Virus record (IMG/VR): IMGVR_UViG_3300008448_000009
Span: 1-64,000 of that record
DNA from: a virus
Reading direction: 5' to 3' (one strand)
Length of the DNA stretch: 64,000 nt
Both the position numbers and the translations under genes were made by a program. This document shows, one piece after another, positions 23,812 to 32,383 of this stretch. The stretch's first letter is position 1; each line of letters opens with the position of its first letter. The notes under the pieces were generated by a model. That model was not told where the DNA came from. It ran no database searches and saw only the letters and a program-made list of their open reading frames with translations.

Positions 23812-26607
23812 TTATACATTTATATCGGTTATTGTTAAGATATCGTTTCCATCATAGAACGATAATCTTTTATCACCACCTTGTCTTTCAAAAATTTGAC
23901 ATGTGTATGGTTCGTATACTGATGGGTTAGGTGCAACACCAGTTACTGTGATAACAACATTATCATCAGGGGTATCACCACCAATATCAGTTCCTAATAT
24001 TGTTATTGTATCATTAACAACATATAATATACCTTCAGTATTTCCAGTAACACCTATTACAGCACCACTAGATACTTCAACATCAAAAACGGCATTAACG
24101 CCATTACCGTTGGTTGTACCACCTACTGTGTATATGTTATCGGTAGCACTAGTTCCAGTTGCTGTGTATGTAAACCCAGTTATATTTCCATAGTTTGGAG
24201 TAAAATCTTCAAACTCAACATTTGTATTTACAATATTCCATCGAAAATAATCTCCGATTGTGTTGTTAGTGAAGTTGTCAGAAATAGTGTTATCATAAAA
24301 ATATTCACCTATATTGTTACTATTAAAATAATTTCCAATTTTGTTGCCTCGGTAGTTACTACCACCAAAACCAAACCCATCAAGTATATTATTAAATTCA
24401 AATGACGACCCAATTACATTACTTCTAAAGTCATTTGTAATGTTATTATTTCTAAAATCATTTTTAATTTGATTATCTTTAAAATCGTTACCTATATTAT
24501 TATTTTGGTAATAATTACCAATTTTATTATTCACAAAATTGACACCATTATCTAGTTGTGTATAAATTGAGTTCCATTCGGTATCCTGAGGTGAAACACC
24601 ACTATTCCAAGACCCTTCTGTTGCAATATTATAAATACCCTCTGAACTATTTCTAGTTATTTCAACAACACCTTCAACAATAATATCAAATTCAGAACCA
24701 TTATTTGTTTTGTTAAAAATAATTAAATTACCTATAGGATTACCGTTAGAATCAATTTCCTGTCTTTCGTATTGGAACCCACTTCCACCTCCATCTGTCC
24801 ATTGAGTAAATTTAATTTTAAAGTATTGTGATGTTGAAATTATTTTCATCACTAATTCTTTACCCAATAGTCTATTGTTAAAATTACCCTGAACAGAGTC
24901 ATAAAAAAGCCCGTAATTTCTTGTTGACACTGTTGATAAATCATTCCAACCAAATAAAGTATAATTGGAAGGATTATTATTTTGAAAATACGAACCTACA
25001 TTGTTTTCATAAAATTCATTACTAATTATGTTATTGTAAAAATAATAATCTGTGCTATTAGAATAAAAACTATCATATATGGTGTTTTCATTGAACCCAT
25101 TACCAATATTATTTAGACCAAAATAATCACCAGTTTTATTATTATTAAAACCATTCAATATTGTATTACCAATAAAATCACCATTTATGGTATTATCTTG
25201 GAAATTAGTACCTATTTGATTATTTTGGAAATCTTTTCTTATAATATTACTATTAAAATTATTACGAATATAATTTCTGCGAAATTCATTATCAGTTAAG
25301 TTACCAAAATCACCAATTACATTACCGTTAAAATTATCTAATATCTCATTTTTATAAAATCTAGAATAAATAATATTATTATTAAAACCGTTACCAATTA
25401 TGTTATCCTCAAAAGCATCATTATTTTCAGCTAATAGTTGGTTATTGTTAAAATAGTTACCAATATGATTTGAAACTAAATTATCATTTATTAGGTTATC
25501 ATGAAAATAATGTCCAATGATATTATCGTCAATATCATTTGTTGATACGTTTTGATAACACCAATCTCCCCAAATATTATTTTCATTATCAGTACCAAAA
25601 GTATTGTTATAACAATAATCACCAAATTTGTTACTTGAATATTGACCCTGTAAAAACACATTGTTGGCTAATAAGAACGTAAAACCATTATTTGTATAGT
25701 TGTTGGCAAAATTACCTACGTAATTGTTTTTAGCGTACTCCTGACTTATTGCATTACCAAATGTAGTATACTCAATAAAATCATTTGTTTTGACATTTGT
25801 TCTTTTATAACTGAAATATCCATTAATATCGTTTGTCTCTTCAACAGTTAAATAAAACGGTGAACCTGGACCAGTAGTACCTATAGTATCACCAGAAACC
25901 GTCATAGTTGTATTATCAGATATACTAACAATTTCATAATAACTAGGAAAAGCATTCGATATCTTGATAACATCACCAACATCTAACGCAGTAAAAGATG
26001 TGTTTGTACCATTGACAGTACCATCGTTTAATAACTCTACAGTACCATTTAATCGTAGTCCTTCTCTATTGGTAAATAAACGATATCTTTTAAATAAAAT
26101 TGTTCTGTGGTCGTAATCTGTTCTGTTATTGAACTCATCAATTCTTTCAGTTATTCTACCAAATGCTGGTGAATTTGTAACTTCAGTTTCATTAAAAGTC
26201 CAATCATATTGGATTCTATCATTAGGGTATAATGGTTGAAAAGCGTTAGTTGAAATTGTTGATATACTAGTAGCAAAAACCATAATAGGTTCAATAGCCG
26301 CTTGCTTAGTTGTACCTGTAGTTATAGATTGACCCTCAATATCAAAATCTGGTTGGTCGTAACATGTTCTAAAATCTGTTATCAGATAAAAAGAACCAGC
26401 TGTTAAGCCACTAGTTGTTATTGTGTTAACTAACCCACTATAAGTGGTTTCATTATAACCACCACCGCCACCACCACCGTATACTTCACCAGCGGAATCT
26501 TTTACTTTTAAATTATTATCTGTTTGGTCCACAAAAATATTAAAATTACCAACTGAAGGTGTATTTAATGAATTTGGGTCTTGTGATTGAAATTGAATGT
26601 ATTGCAT
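23812..26607 (-). CDS. Asn-rich beta-helix fibre protein
   Basis: In this 931-aa fibre the N-terminal part has a run of seven glycines (about 41-50) as a hinge, then a beta domain with FYLITDFRTCYDQPDF (about 72-87). Residues about 300-540 and 700-800 carry a short repeat of the form NxIGxxFxNNxI, about 11-12 residues, typical of a right-handed beta-helix with asparagine ladders. A non-repeat domain of roughly 160 residues interrupts the helix. The C-terminal about 130 residues are a separate beta domain (TGNTEGILYVVNDTITIL). It is a likely receptor-binding or depolymerase-like spike; no catalytic motif was identified. It follows the 210-aa fibre gene by 4 bases. Confidence 0.75.
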   Translation of the reverse strand: MQYIQFQSQDPNSLNTPSVGNFNIFVDQTDNNLKVKDSAGEVYGGGGGGGYNETTYSGLVNTITTSGLTAGSFYLITDFRTCYDQPDFDIEGQSITTGTTKQAAIEPIMVFATSISTISTNAFQPLYPNDRIQYDWTFNETEVTNSPAFGRITERIDEFNNRTDYDHRTILFKRYRLFTNREGLRLNGTVELLNDGTVNGTNTSFTALDVGDVIKISNAFPSYYEIVSISDNTTMTVSGDTIGTTGPGSPFYLTVEETNDINGYFSYKRTNVKTNDFIEYTTFGNAISQEYAKNNYVGNFANNYTNNGFTFLLANNVFLQGQYSSNKFGDYCYNNTFGTDNENNIWGDWCYQNVSTNDIDDNIIGHYFHDNLINDNLVSNHIGNYFNNNQLLAENNDAFEDNIIGNGFNNNIIYSRFYKNEILDNFNGNVIGDFGNLTDNEFRRNYIRNNFNSNIIRKDFQNNQIGTNFQDNTINGDFIGNTILNGFNNNKTGDYFGLNNIGNGFNENTIYDSFYSNSTDYYFYNNIISNEFYENNVGSYFQNNNPSNYTLFGWNDLSTVSTRNYGLFYDSVQGNFNNRLLGKELVMKIISTSQYFKIKFTQWTDGGGSGFQYERQEIDSNGNPIGNLIIFNKTNNGSEFDIIVEGVVEITRNSSEGIYNIATEGSWNSGVSPQDTEWNSIYTQLDNGVNFVNNKIGNYYQNNNIGNDFKDNQIKNDFRNNNITNDFRSNVIGSSFEFNNILDGFGFGGSNYRGNKIGNYFNSNNIGEYFYDNTISDNFTNNTIGDYFRWNIVNTNVEFEDFTPNYGNITGFTYTATGTSATDNIYTVGGTTNGNGVNAVFDVEVSSGAVIGVTGNTEGILYVVNDTITILGTDIGGDTPDDNVVITVTGVAPNPSVYEPYTCQIFERQGGDKRLSFYDGNDILTITDINV
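24230..25700 (-). repeat. Beta-helix coding repeats (NxIGxxFxNN)
   Basis: Coding repeats of about 33-36 bases, rich in the plus-strand words ATTATT and ACCAAT, encode Asn-rich beta-helix rungs. They are interrupted at about 24510-24995 by non-repeat coding sequence. Confidence 0.7.
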
Positions 26608-26611
26608 AGTT

Positions 26612-27244
26612 TTAAATTATTATCCCCGTTCCTGTTATTGTTGTATTTCCAGACAATATTAAACCACCCGAAATGCTTATAATACCGTCATTATTTATTG
26701 TTGTGTCATTAAAAAACGTGTTACCACCTATATATAGTTCACCCTTTTCTTCAAAAAGAATATTACCAATACTTATGGAATCCCCACCATCTAATATGTT
26801 TAATTCAGAATCTTGTAACACATAGTTACCAGAGACTAATATTGTTTCCTCACCAGAAATTTCCACTGTTCCACCAGTTTTCCATTTTTTTGTATTTCCG
26901 TTAGGAATACCAGTTACGTTAAACGTACCACCCGTATTATTTGTGAACGTTACGGTTTCAGCAGAAGATGAATATGTTCCACCAGTAACTCTAATATCTA
27001 TCGGTAAGTTTTGATATGTTGTTGCTGATATTGTATTAGCTGTAAGACCATTTGTAAACCTAGTTGCTCCAGAAACTGTACCACCAGTAAAAATTGGGTT
27101 TACAGTATCGATATATGGTGCAATAAAAGCGGTTAACCCAGTTAAGCTTAACTGTTTAGTAATACCATCATTAACAACAGGAAACACATCCAAAAGTGTT
27201 GGATTATTGTTTATTGTTAATTGGGTTATCTTTTTATTAGGCAT
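26612..27244 (-). CDS. Short tail-fibre protein
   Basis: This 210-aa protein has an N-terminal attachment-like segment (KKITQLTINNNPTLLDVFPV, with a VVNDGITKQLSL strand), a common start for Bacteroidota phage fibres. It then shares the cassette FTGGTVSGATRFTNGLTANT, TISATTYQNLP and TFTNNTGGTFNVTG with the 1197-aa and 1469-aa fibres. A short beta-strand ladder ends in a GGLILSGNTTITGTGIII strand. It may connect fibres or form a short fibre. A late-type promoter (27255-27269) lies upstream and the beta-helix gene follows after 4 bases. Confidence 0.7.
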   Translation of the reverse strand: MPNKKITQLTINNNPTLLDVFPVVNDGITKQLSLTGLTAFIAPYIDTVNPIFTGGTVSGATRFTNGLTANTISATTYQNLPIDIRVTGGTYSSSAETVTFTNNTGGTFNVTGIPNGNTKKWKTGGTVEISGEETILVSGNYVLQDSELNILDGGDSISIGNILFEEKGELYIGGNTFFNDTTINNDGIISISGGLILSGNTTITGTGIII

Positions 27245-27254
27245 TTTGTTTTTG

Positions 27255-27269
27255 TTTTATTATAAATAT
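27255..27269 (-). promoter_or_regulatory. Phage late-type promoter motif
   Basis: ATATTTATAATAAAA on the minus strand, 11 bases before the ATG of the 210-aa fibre gene. An exact match to the core motif. Confidence 0.62.
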
Positions 27270-27313
27270 TATATTTAAAGTTAAAAAATGGTTTAATCGA
27301 ATAATTTTTATAA

Positions 27314-29185
27314 TTAATTCCATAACAAACCATAACCATCCTCTTGTAACAAATAATCACCATCCTCTTGTAACAATAAATTGGTATCTAAAGGTCTATA
27401 TGTTGGTATTCCATCATTAAAGTTCTGTATAATGTTGCAATATTTTAACTCACAAATGTTAAACTTGAATTGTGAAATCGAACCAATAAAACTACCAGCA
27501 AAATTTGTTTCTATTGGCAGATTTCTATCGTTAGGGTCCAATCCATCAAATGTCTGACTTTCCAATAACCCTTGGGTACCACCACCTAAACTAAAGTTAA
27601 ACGGCACACCAACTTGTTTTGATTTATGTTCATCAAGTCTTCTAGCTATAAATTCGCTAAAATTGTCAAAAACTTGTTTAAGTTTACCATTAACATAAAC
27701 CATAAGTTTTCCTTTTCTTTTGTAAGCAGTCGTTAAATCACATTCTGATTTGTAATCAGTTACAAATTTAAGCACAATATAAGACCATACGTCTGTTTCA
27801 ACAGCTCCTGAAGGTGAATATCTTTCTTCTATAGTAACACCAGTAGCGTTAATTCTTTCACCGTTGATAGTTTCACATTTGCCAGTTACTGTTAATAATC
27901 TATAACCTATACTACCATCGTCTTTTATTCTAAAACCTATCGCATTATCTATTATGTCTAAATTATAATCAATGGTTTCTAACGGTGCTGTTCTACCACT
28001 AAACGAACATACTGTCTGATTACCTAACCCATCACCTGAACCAGAACATCTAGCACATCTACATCTACCAGGCTCCGCTTTACCATATATTAAAAATGGG
28101 TTTTGTTCATTTGTTAAACTTTTTCTAACTCTTCTTACAGCTATACCATCACCACTATAACTACATACAGTTTGACTACCCAAACCATCATTAGGTCCAC
28201 CACAACCTCTACAACCACAATTTAATGGGTTAACAGTTGTGCCAGTAGGTTCATCAATAACAACCAACCCAGTCTCACCAGTATACCTAGGTCCGTTATG
28301 TCCGTGACCTCTACCATATATCAAAAAATTATTGGTGATTACATCAATTTCTACCTGTGGTGGTGACAAAGGAATACCTATCTCATAATCACCTACCAAA
28401 GTAATATCTGTTTCTTTTGGTATTGTACACCATTCACTAACAGTTTCACCACTTGTACACGCGCTTGACGTACAATCACTAGTACACCCAGTGTCAGCCC
28501 CATAAAATTGATTCCAGAACTTGTTTTCTGCTCTGGTACCCATGTAGAAAAACATACCTTTATTATTAGGGTATAAATCGTTCAATGTTGTGCCAGTAGT
28601 AACTTCGTTAAATTCAGGTTTAATCCAAAATTCAGTACTCCACGAATTTTCAACCCTAGTAGGTAATAGTTCATATGTTGTCCCGTCTAATTTATAATAA
28701 CCTTGATAAAAACCACCTAAAAATTTAGCATAACTTCCACTTATAATATCTAGACCATAATCTATATCATAGTTTAAGTTGCTAGTTGTACCAGTAACTC
28801 TATTCATCACCAACCTAGTATCACCAGATGGTATAACCAACACAGATTCTGTCAAAGCTGACAACAACGCTTGATTTGTTGTGTCACCAGAAGTTTTATC
28901 AAAAGTAATCAAACCGTTATCAATACCCGTTAAACCAATAGTATTTAAAGTATAACCAGTATTGGTTGCTCCAGTCCACGAATAAAGACTGTAAATTGTA
29001 TCTTTGTCTCCGTTATTATAAATGTTTGAATTATTAAAATCATACCAAACAACAGAACAACTACCACTCAACAAAGCATCACAGTTACCACCACGGTCAT
29101 CGTTGGCCAAATAGAAATCCCAATAATCGCTTTTGGATAGTTTTAAGTCTAAATTGTTAAAGTTAAAATTTTTTATATTTCCCAT
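27314..29185 (-). CDS. Cys-rich virion protein with LamG/lectin-like domain
   Basis: This 623-aa protein has segments WSTEFWIKPEF (about 180-190) and KGKLMVYVNGKLKQVFDN (about 497-514), with the late GSFIGSISQFKFNICEL strand; these are hallmarks of a concanavalin/LamG-type jelly roll that often binds glycans. A Cys-rich stretch inserted within it (about 235-400) includes CGCRGCGG and CRCARCSG, each followed by DGLGxQTVCSxSG, so the insert is duplicated. The C-terminus repeats LLQEDG. Its stop/start overlaps the upstream SHAEG gene by one base (29185). A surface-exposed adhesin on the phage tail is likely. Confidence 0.68.
   Translation of the reverse strand: MGNIKNFNFNNLDLKLSKSDYWDFYLANDDRGGNCDALLSGSCSVVWYDFNNSNIYNNGDKDTIYSLYSWTGATNTGYTLNTIGLTGIDNGLITFDKTSGDTTNQALLSALTESVLVIPSGDTRLVMNRVTGTTSNLNYDIDYGLDIISGSYAKFLGGFYQGYYKLDGTTYELLPTRVENSWSTEFWIKPEFNEVTTGTTLNDLYPNNKGMFFYMGTRAENKFWNQFYGADTGCTSDCTSSACTSGETVSEWCTIPKETDITLVGDYEIGIPLSPPQVEIDVITNNFLIYGRGHGHNGPRYTGETGLVVIDEPTGTTVNPLNCGCRGCGGPNDGLGSQTVCSYSGDGIAVRRVRKSLTNEQNPFLIYGKAEPGRCRCARCSGSGDGLGNQTVCSFSGRTAPLETIDYNLDIIDNAIGFRIKDDGSIGYRLLTVTGKCETINGERINATGVTIEERYSPSGAVETDVWSYIVLKFVTDYKSECDLTTAYKRKGKLMVYVNGKLKQVFDNFSEFIARRLDEHKSKQVGVPFNFSLGGGTQGLLESQTFDGLDPNDRNLPIETNFAGSFIGSISQFKFNICELKYCNIIQNFNDGIPTYRPLDTNLLLQEDGDYLLQEDGYGLLWN
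27336..27376 (-). repeat. Two-copy 24-base tandem repeat at a gene end
   Basis: A 17-base identical segment (CCATCCTCTTGTAACAA on the plus strand) occurs at 27336-27352 and 27360-27376. It encodes the repeated LLQEDG words at the C-terminus of the LamG-like protein. Confidence 0.75.
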
Positions 29186-30909
29186 TAGTATCTAACCATT
29201 AATTGTCCTGTTGATGTTCTATAAACGGTACCAACTTCTAAACCACCAGAGGTTGCCGCTGCGTTATCAGCATATACAGCAAGGGTTTTTATATTTAATC
29301 TATCAACATATGTTGTATCGGGTACTGAACCATTTATGTTATCACCTAATACAATCGTGCTTTCAGTAAATGCTGTTGAAAAATTACCATGAACAAATGA
29401 ATAATCTCCAAACGCAACAGAAGAATTACCACCAACATGACTATCTCTTCCTCTAGCAGTATTATACTCACCTTCAGCATGACTTGCTAAACCAATAGTT
29501 ACATTACTAGCACCTTCAGCGTGACTAGATTGACCATAAGCTCTTGTTCCAGCACCTTCAGCGTGGGCTGTATAACCAGTAGCACGTGTATTAAAACCTT
29601 CAGCATGACTATAATTACCAATTGCTGTTGTTTCACCACCTTCAGCATGACTTCCACCACCTAAAGCAACACCACCTAAAACACCTAAAGCTTGAGAACC
29701 ACCTTCAGCATGACTACCTTCACCATCAGCTGTTGAGTAGTAACCTTCAGCGTGTGAATAATCACCACTAGCTGTTGTTTGTCGACCTTCAGCGTGACTC
29801 GCTTTGCCACTAGCAGTACCACCAGAAACCAATAAAGAATACACACCACCCTCAGCGTGTGACCCTTCACCACTAGCTAATGATTTATAACCTTCAGCAT
29901 GACTACCATAATCACCACTAGCTATTGTGTAATTACCTTCAGCGTGACTATTAATCCCACTAGCCGTTGTCCAACCACCTTCAGCATGGCTACCTTGATT
30001 ACTAGCTGTTGTAGCGCCACCTTCAGCATGACTTCCAGTTCCGCTAGCTAATGTATTGGCACCTTCAGCGTGTGAATAATCGCCAATTGCTTGTGAATTA
30101 CTACCTTCAGCATGGCTAATATATCCACTAGCTGTGGTAAAAGCACCTTCAACATGACTATTGTTACCAGAAGCTAATGCGTTATATCCAGATGCTACAG
30201 AATAATTTCCAGAAGCTATTGAATTGTAATTCTTAGCGGCTATAGAGTATGTGCCAGTACCAGAAGACCATAATATTGAACCGCCACTTATTGTAACACC
30301 AGTAACAGCTTCCCATTTAGCCATACCTTCACTAGTGTAACATGTCAATACGTAACCAATTTGAGGTGCGTTAGTAACTATAAGTCTTTCAGTTCTAGTA
30401 ATACCAGAAACATCTACCCATATTGTTCTACCAGTGTAGTCTAAACTAGTAGCTGAATAAGTTGTCAAATCCAAAGTTTCAACGGTACCGCTATAATTAC
30501 CACCACCTAAATCATAGAAAGCTATAGGTGTTATATCAAAAGTAACTCCAGTATAAAACAATCCAACGGTGTTTCCGTCAATAACAGTGGTTGTTTCAGC
30601 CGAAAAAACTGGTTCTTCAATAAGTTGAGTAGTTGCGGATAAAGATGGTGTTATCGCTGAAAGATAAGGTTCACCAATAGCCATTATTGGGTCATACCAA
30701 TTATAAATAGTTGTTGTACCGTTGCCTGAAAATGTACTAGCTAGCGTTGTGTATGTTTCTGTGTCTCCGCTAGTTTCCAAATTTGGGCCACTAGTCAACG
30801 CACTGAATGTTAACCCAAATGATGTACCACCAGATAAAATTGTGTGAGATTTCTCAAATTGCTTTATTTGTCTATTGTCTGAATAATCTAATTTTGTTCT
30901 AAAAGCCAT
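29185..30909 (-). CDS. SHAEG-repeat fibre protein
   Basis: This 574-aa paralog of the 1469-aa SHAEG fibre has an N-terminal about 230-residue region (KLDYSDNRQIKQFEKSHTIL start, then TGVTFDITPIAFYDLGGG) that differs from the long one. It then carries about 16 SHAEGxxTTASG units, including longer variants (GGVYSLLVSGGTASGKA), and a cap region nearly identical to the long paralog (VGGNSSVAFGDYSFVHGNFS). It ends with LEVGTVYRTSTGQLMVRY, a common fibre end. It is predicted as a trimeric beta-roll fibre. It is the first gene of the leftward fibre operon and is preceded by a late-type promoter in a divergent pair. Confidence 0.8.
   Translation of the reverse strand: MAFRTKLDYSDNRQIKQFEKSHTILSGGTSFGLTFSALTSGPNLETSGDTETYTTLASTFSGNGTTTIYNWYDPIMAIGEPYLSAITPSLSATTQLIEEPVFSAETTTVIDGNTVGLFYTGVTFDITPIAFYDLGGGNYSGTVETLDLTTYSATSLDYTGRTIWVDVSGITRTERLIVTNAPQIGYVLTCYTSEGMAKWEAVTGVTISGGSILWSSGTGTYSIAAKNYNSIASGNYSVASGYNALASGNNSHVEGAFTTASGYISHAEGSNSQAIGDYSHAEGANTLASGTGSHAEGGATTASNQGSHAEGGWTTASGINSHAEGNYTIASGDYGSHAEGYKSLASGEGSHAEGGVYSLLVSGGTASGKASHAEGRQTTASGDYSHAEGYYSTADGEGSHAEGGSQALGVLGGVALGGGSHAEGGETTAIGNYSHAEGFNTRATGYTAHAEGAGTRAYGQSSHAEGASNVTIGLASHAEGEYNTARGRDSHVGGNSSVAFGDYSFVHGNFSTAFTESTIVLGDNINGSVPDTTYVDRLNIKTLAVYADNAAATSGGLEVGTVYRTSTGQLMVRY
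29329..29632 (-). repeat. Near-identical block shared with the giant SHAEG gene
   Basis: Partner of 17335-17641; see that entry. It lies in the same orientation, about 12 kb away. Confidence 0.8.
29430..30162 (-). repeat. SHAEG tandem-repeat array (short gene)
   Basis: About sixteen in-frame units of 42-45 bases, with two units lengthened by short Gly/Leu-rich insertions. Confidence 0.8.
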
Positions 30910-30918
30910 ATTTTATAG

Positions 30919-30933
30919 TTTTATTATAAATAT
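30919..30933 (-). promoter_or_regulatory. Phage late-type promoter, leftward half of a divergent pair
   Basis: ATATTTATAATAAAA on the minus strand, 10 bases before the ATG of the short SHAEG gene. It is the mirror image of the motif at 30947-30962, from which it is separated by only 13 bases. Confidence 0.68.
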
Positions 30934-30946
30934 TCTAGGTTTTGAA

Positions 30947-30962
30947 TATATTTATAATAAAA
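30947..30962 (+). promoter_or_regulatory. Phage late-type promoter, rightward half of a divergent pair
   Basis: TATATTTATAATAAAA, 8 bases before the ATG at 30971. With 30919-30933 it drives the two structural blocks apart; the pair forms a long inverted repeat. Confidence 0.68.
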
Positions 30963-30970
30963 CATAATTT

Positions 30971-31480
30971 ATGAATAGATTTATATCAAAAGAACGTTTA
31001 CAGGAATTAGTTGGTGGTGATATCACATCAAATGGTGGGGATTTTATCGCAACTAATGATAGTCAAATACAAACAGGGCCAGTTGAAAAACCATACAATG
31101 ATGATTCTGAATACGAAAAAGGTATGCCAACAACAACCGATAAAGTGTTTGGTCGTTATAGACAAAACATCCCATGGTTTGCTGTTTATAGCTTTGGTGG
31201 TTCAAACACTGGTGGTTTAGCGCTTAACTATGGTTCAATTAGTAAAGTAAATGTTAATGAAAACACCACAATTATTAAAAAGAAAACAGTGGAAGAAAAA
31301 ATAGATGATTTGGTTAAAAGAAGCAAAACTTCAGATGTTACCGATAAAAATTATAACCCAAAAGTTGCTAGATTGATTGACACCATTAACGATGTTGATT
31401 TATCCGACGCTCAATTAGAAGAATTGTCAAAAGCAATATTAGATAAAAAGAACAACATCAAACCAATTAAAAACCTATAA
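30971..31480 (+). CDS. Protein of unknown function
   Basis: This 169-aa protein is not recognised. The N-terminal helix (NRFISKERLQELVGG) is followed by a flexible Asn/Thr-rich region, and a central GRYRQNIPWFAVYSFGGSN segment and a Lys/Glu-rich C-terminal helical half (KTVEEKIDDLVKRS) can be seen. It is the first gene of a rightward operon of small genes behind a late-type promoter, so a virion or assembly role is plausible. Confidence 0.6.
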   Translation: MNRFISKERLQELVGGDITSNGGDFIATNDSQIQTGPVEKPYNDDSEYEKGMPTTTDKVFGRYRQNIPWFAVYSFGGSNTGGLALNYGSISKVNVNENTTIIKKKTVEEKIDDLVKRSKTSDVTDKNYNPKVARLIDTINDVDLSDAQLEELSKAILDKKNNIKPIKNL

Positions 31481-31481
31481 T

Positions 31482-31910
31482 ATGAATAGTAACATCAATG
31501 ATAAACAAATTAAAAGCACCGATGGCCAAGTTAAAAACCATCAAGCTTTTGCTATGGAACTATCTAGGATTGGTGAAGCTAAAAAAATGTGTGAAGAAAC
31601 TAAAAATTGTTTTGAATACAATAGATTAGGTGGTCAAAAAAGAAAAATAGAACTTGAATCAATAGTTCAAAGTGAAAGAAAAAGGGATGAAATGAGAAGA
31701 AAAACTCAAATGGATACAAATCCTGAAAACATGCACCAAGATGAAAAAAAACCAACTGACGTTGGTGTTGCTAAAGTGACAAAATCAGCGGACCATAGTG
31801 GCGGTGAAGTAAAAAAGATTCTTTCTAACTCACAAGCATTATCTGAAGAAATTTCTAATATGAAATATTTAATAGAATACATGAATAATAACAAAAAACA
31901 AAAACTATAA
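31482..31910 (+). CDS. Small helical protein of unknown function
   Basis: This 142-aa, Lys/Glu-rich, almost entirely helical protein has two cysteines (MCEETKNC). No motif is recognised. Its ATG follows the upstream stop by one base (TAATATG), so translation is probably coupled, and it is followed 3 bases later by the 152-aa gene. Confidence 0.58.
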   Translation: MNSNINDKQIKSTDGQVKNHQAFAMELSRIGEAKKMCEETKNCFEYNRLGGQKRKIELESIVQSERKRDEMRRKTQMDTNPENMHQDEKKPTDVGVAKVTKSADHSGGEVKKILSNSQALSEEISNMKYLIEYMNNNKKQKL

Positions 31911-31913
31911 AAC

Positions 31914-32372
31914 ATGCCTACAGTTTACAACGGTGGTCAATCACCATTAGAAAATTATGCAATCAACGGTAACCCAATATATCCTGGGACTGGTAGATTA
32001 GCTATTATCCAACAAACTAGAATTGGTACTGGTAAATATACCTTCCAAGGACCTTATAAAAACCCACAAATAACAGGTAACCTAAACGACGTTTACGGTG
32101 CTACCAACACAAACGCATTAGCTGATAACTTATCCCCATATAATGGTAGAGGTACTGGTGACGGTGTAACTAACGGTGTATATGCAGCAATTACTAATTA
32201 TGCTGGTGGTAATATTGAAGACATAAATGGTGTTGCTTCTTATGCGGGTTCTGGTAGAAATCAAGAAGTTACTCTTAATGCTGCGACTTGGGGTTACGGA
32301 CCATCAGCTATTGCTGGTAGTAACTATGTAATACCTAACACAGCTGGTAACGTTGGTCAAGTAATAATCTAA
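31914..32372 (+). CDS. Gly/Asn-rich probable virion protein
   Basis: This 152-aa protein is rich in Gly, Asn, Tyr and Thr with little charge (NGVYAAITNYAGGNIEDING, WGYGPSAIAGSNYVIP), and no helix-forming stretches. Such composition is common in phage structural or decoration proteins. The family is not recognised. It lies in the late operon that starts at 30971. Confidence 0.58.
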   Translation: MPTVYNGGQSPLENYAINGNPIYPGTGRLAIIQQTRIGTGKYTFQGPYKNPQITGNLNDVYGATNTNALADNLSPYNGRGTGDGVTNGVYAAITNYAGGNIEDINGVASYAGSGRNQEVTLNAATWGYGPSAIAGSNYVIPNTAGNVGQVII

Positions 32373-32383
32373 AAAAATATTTT

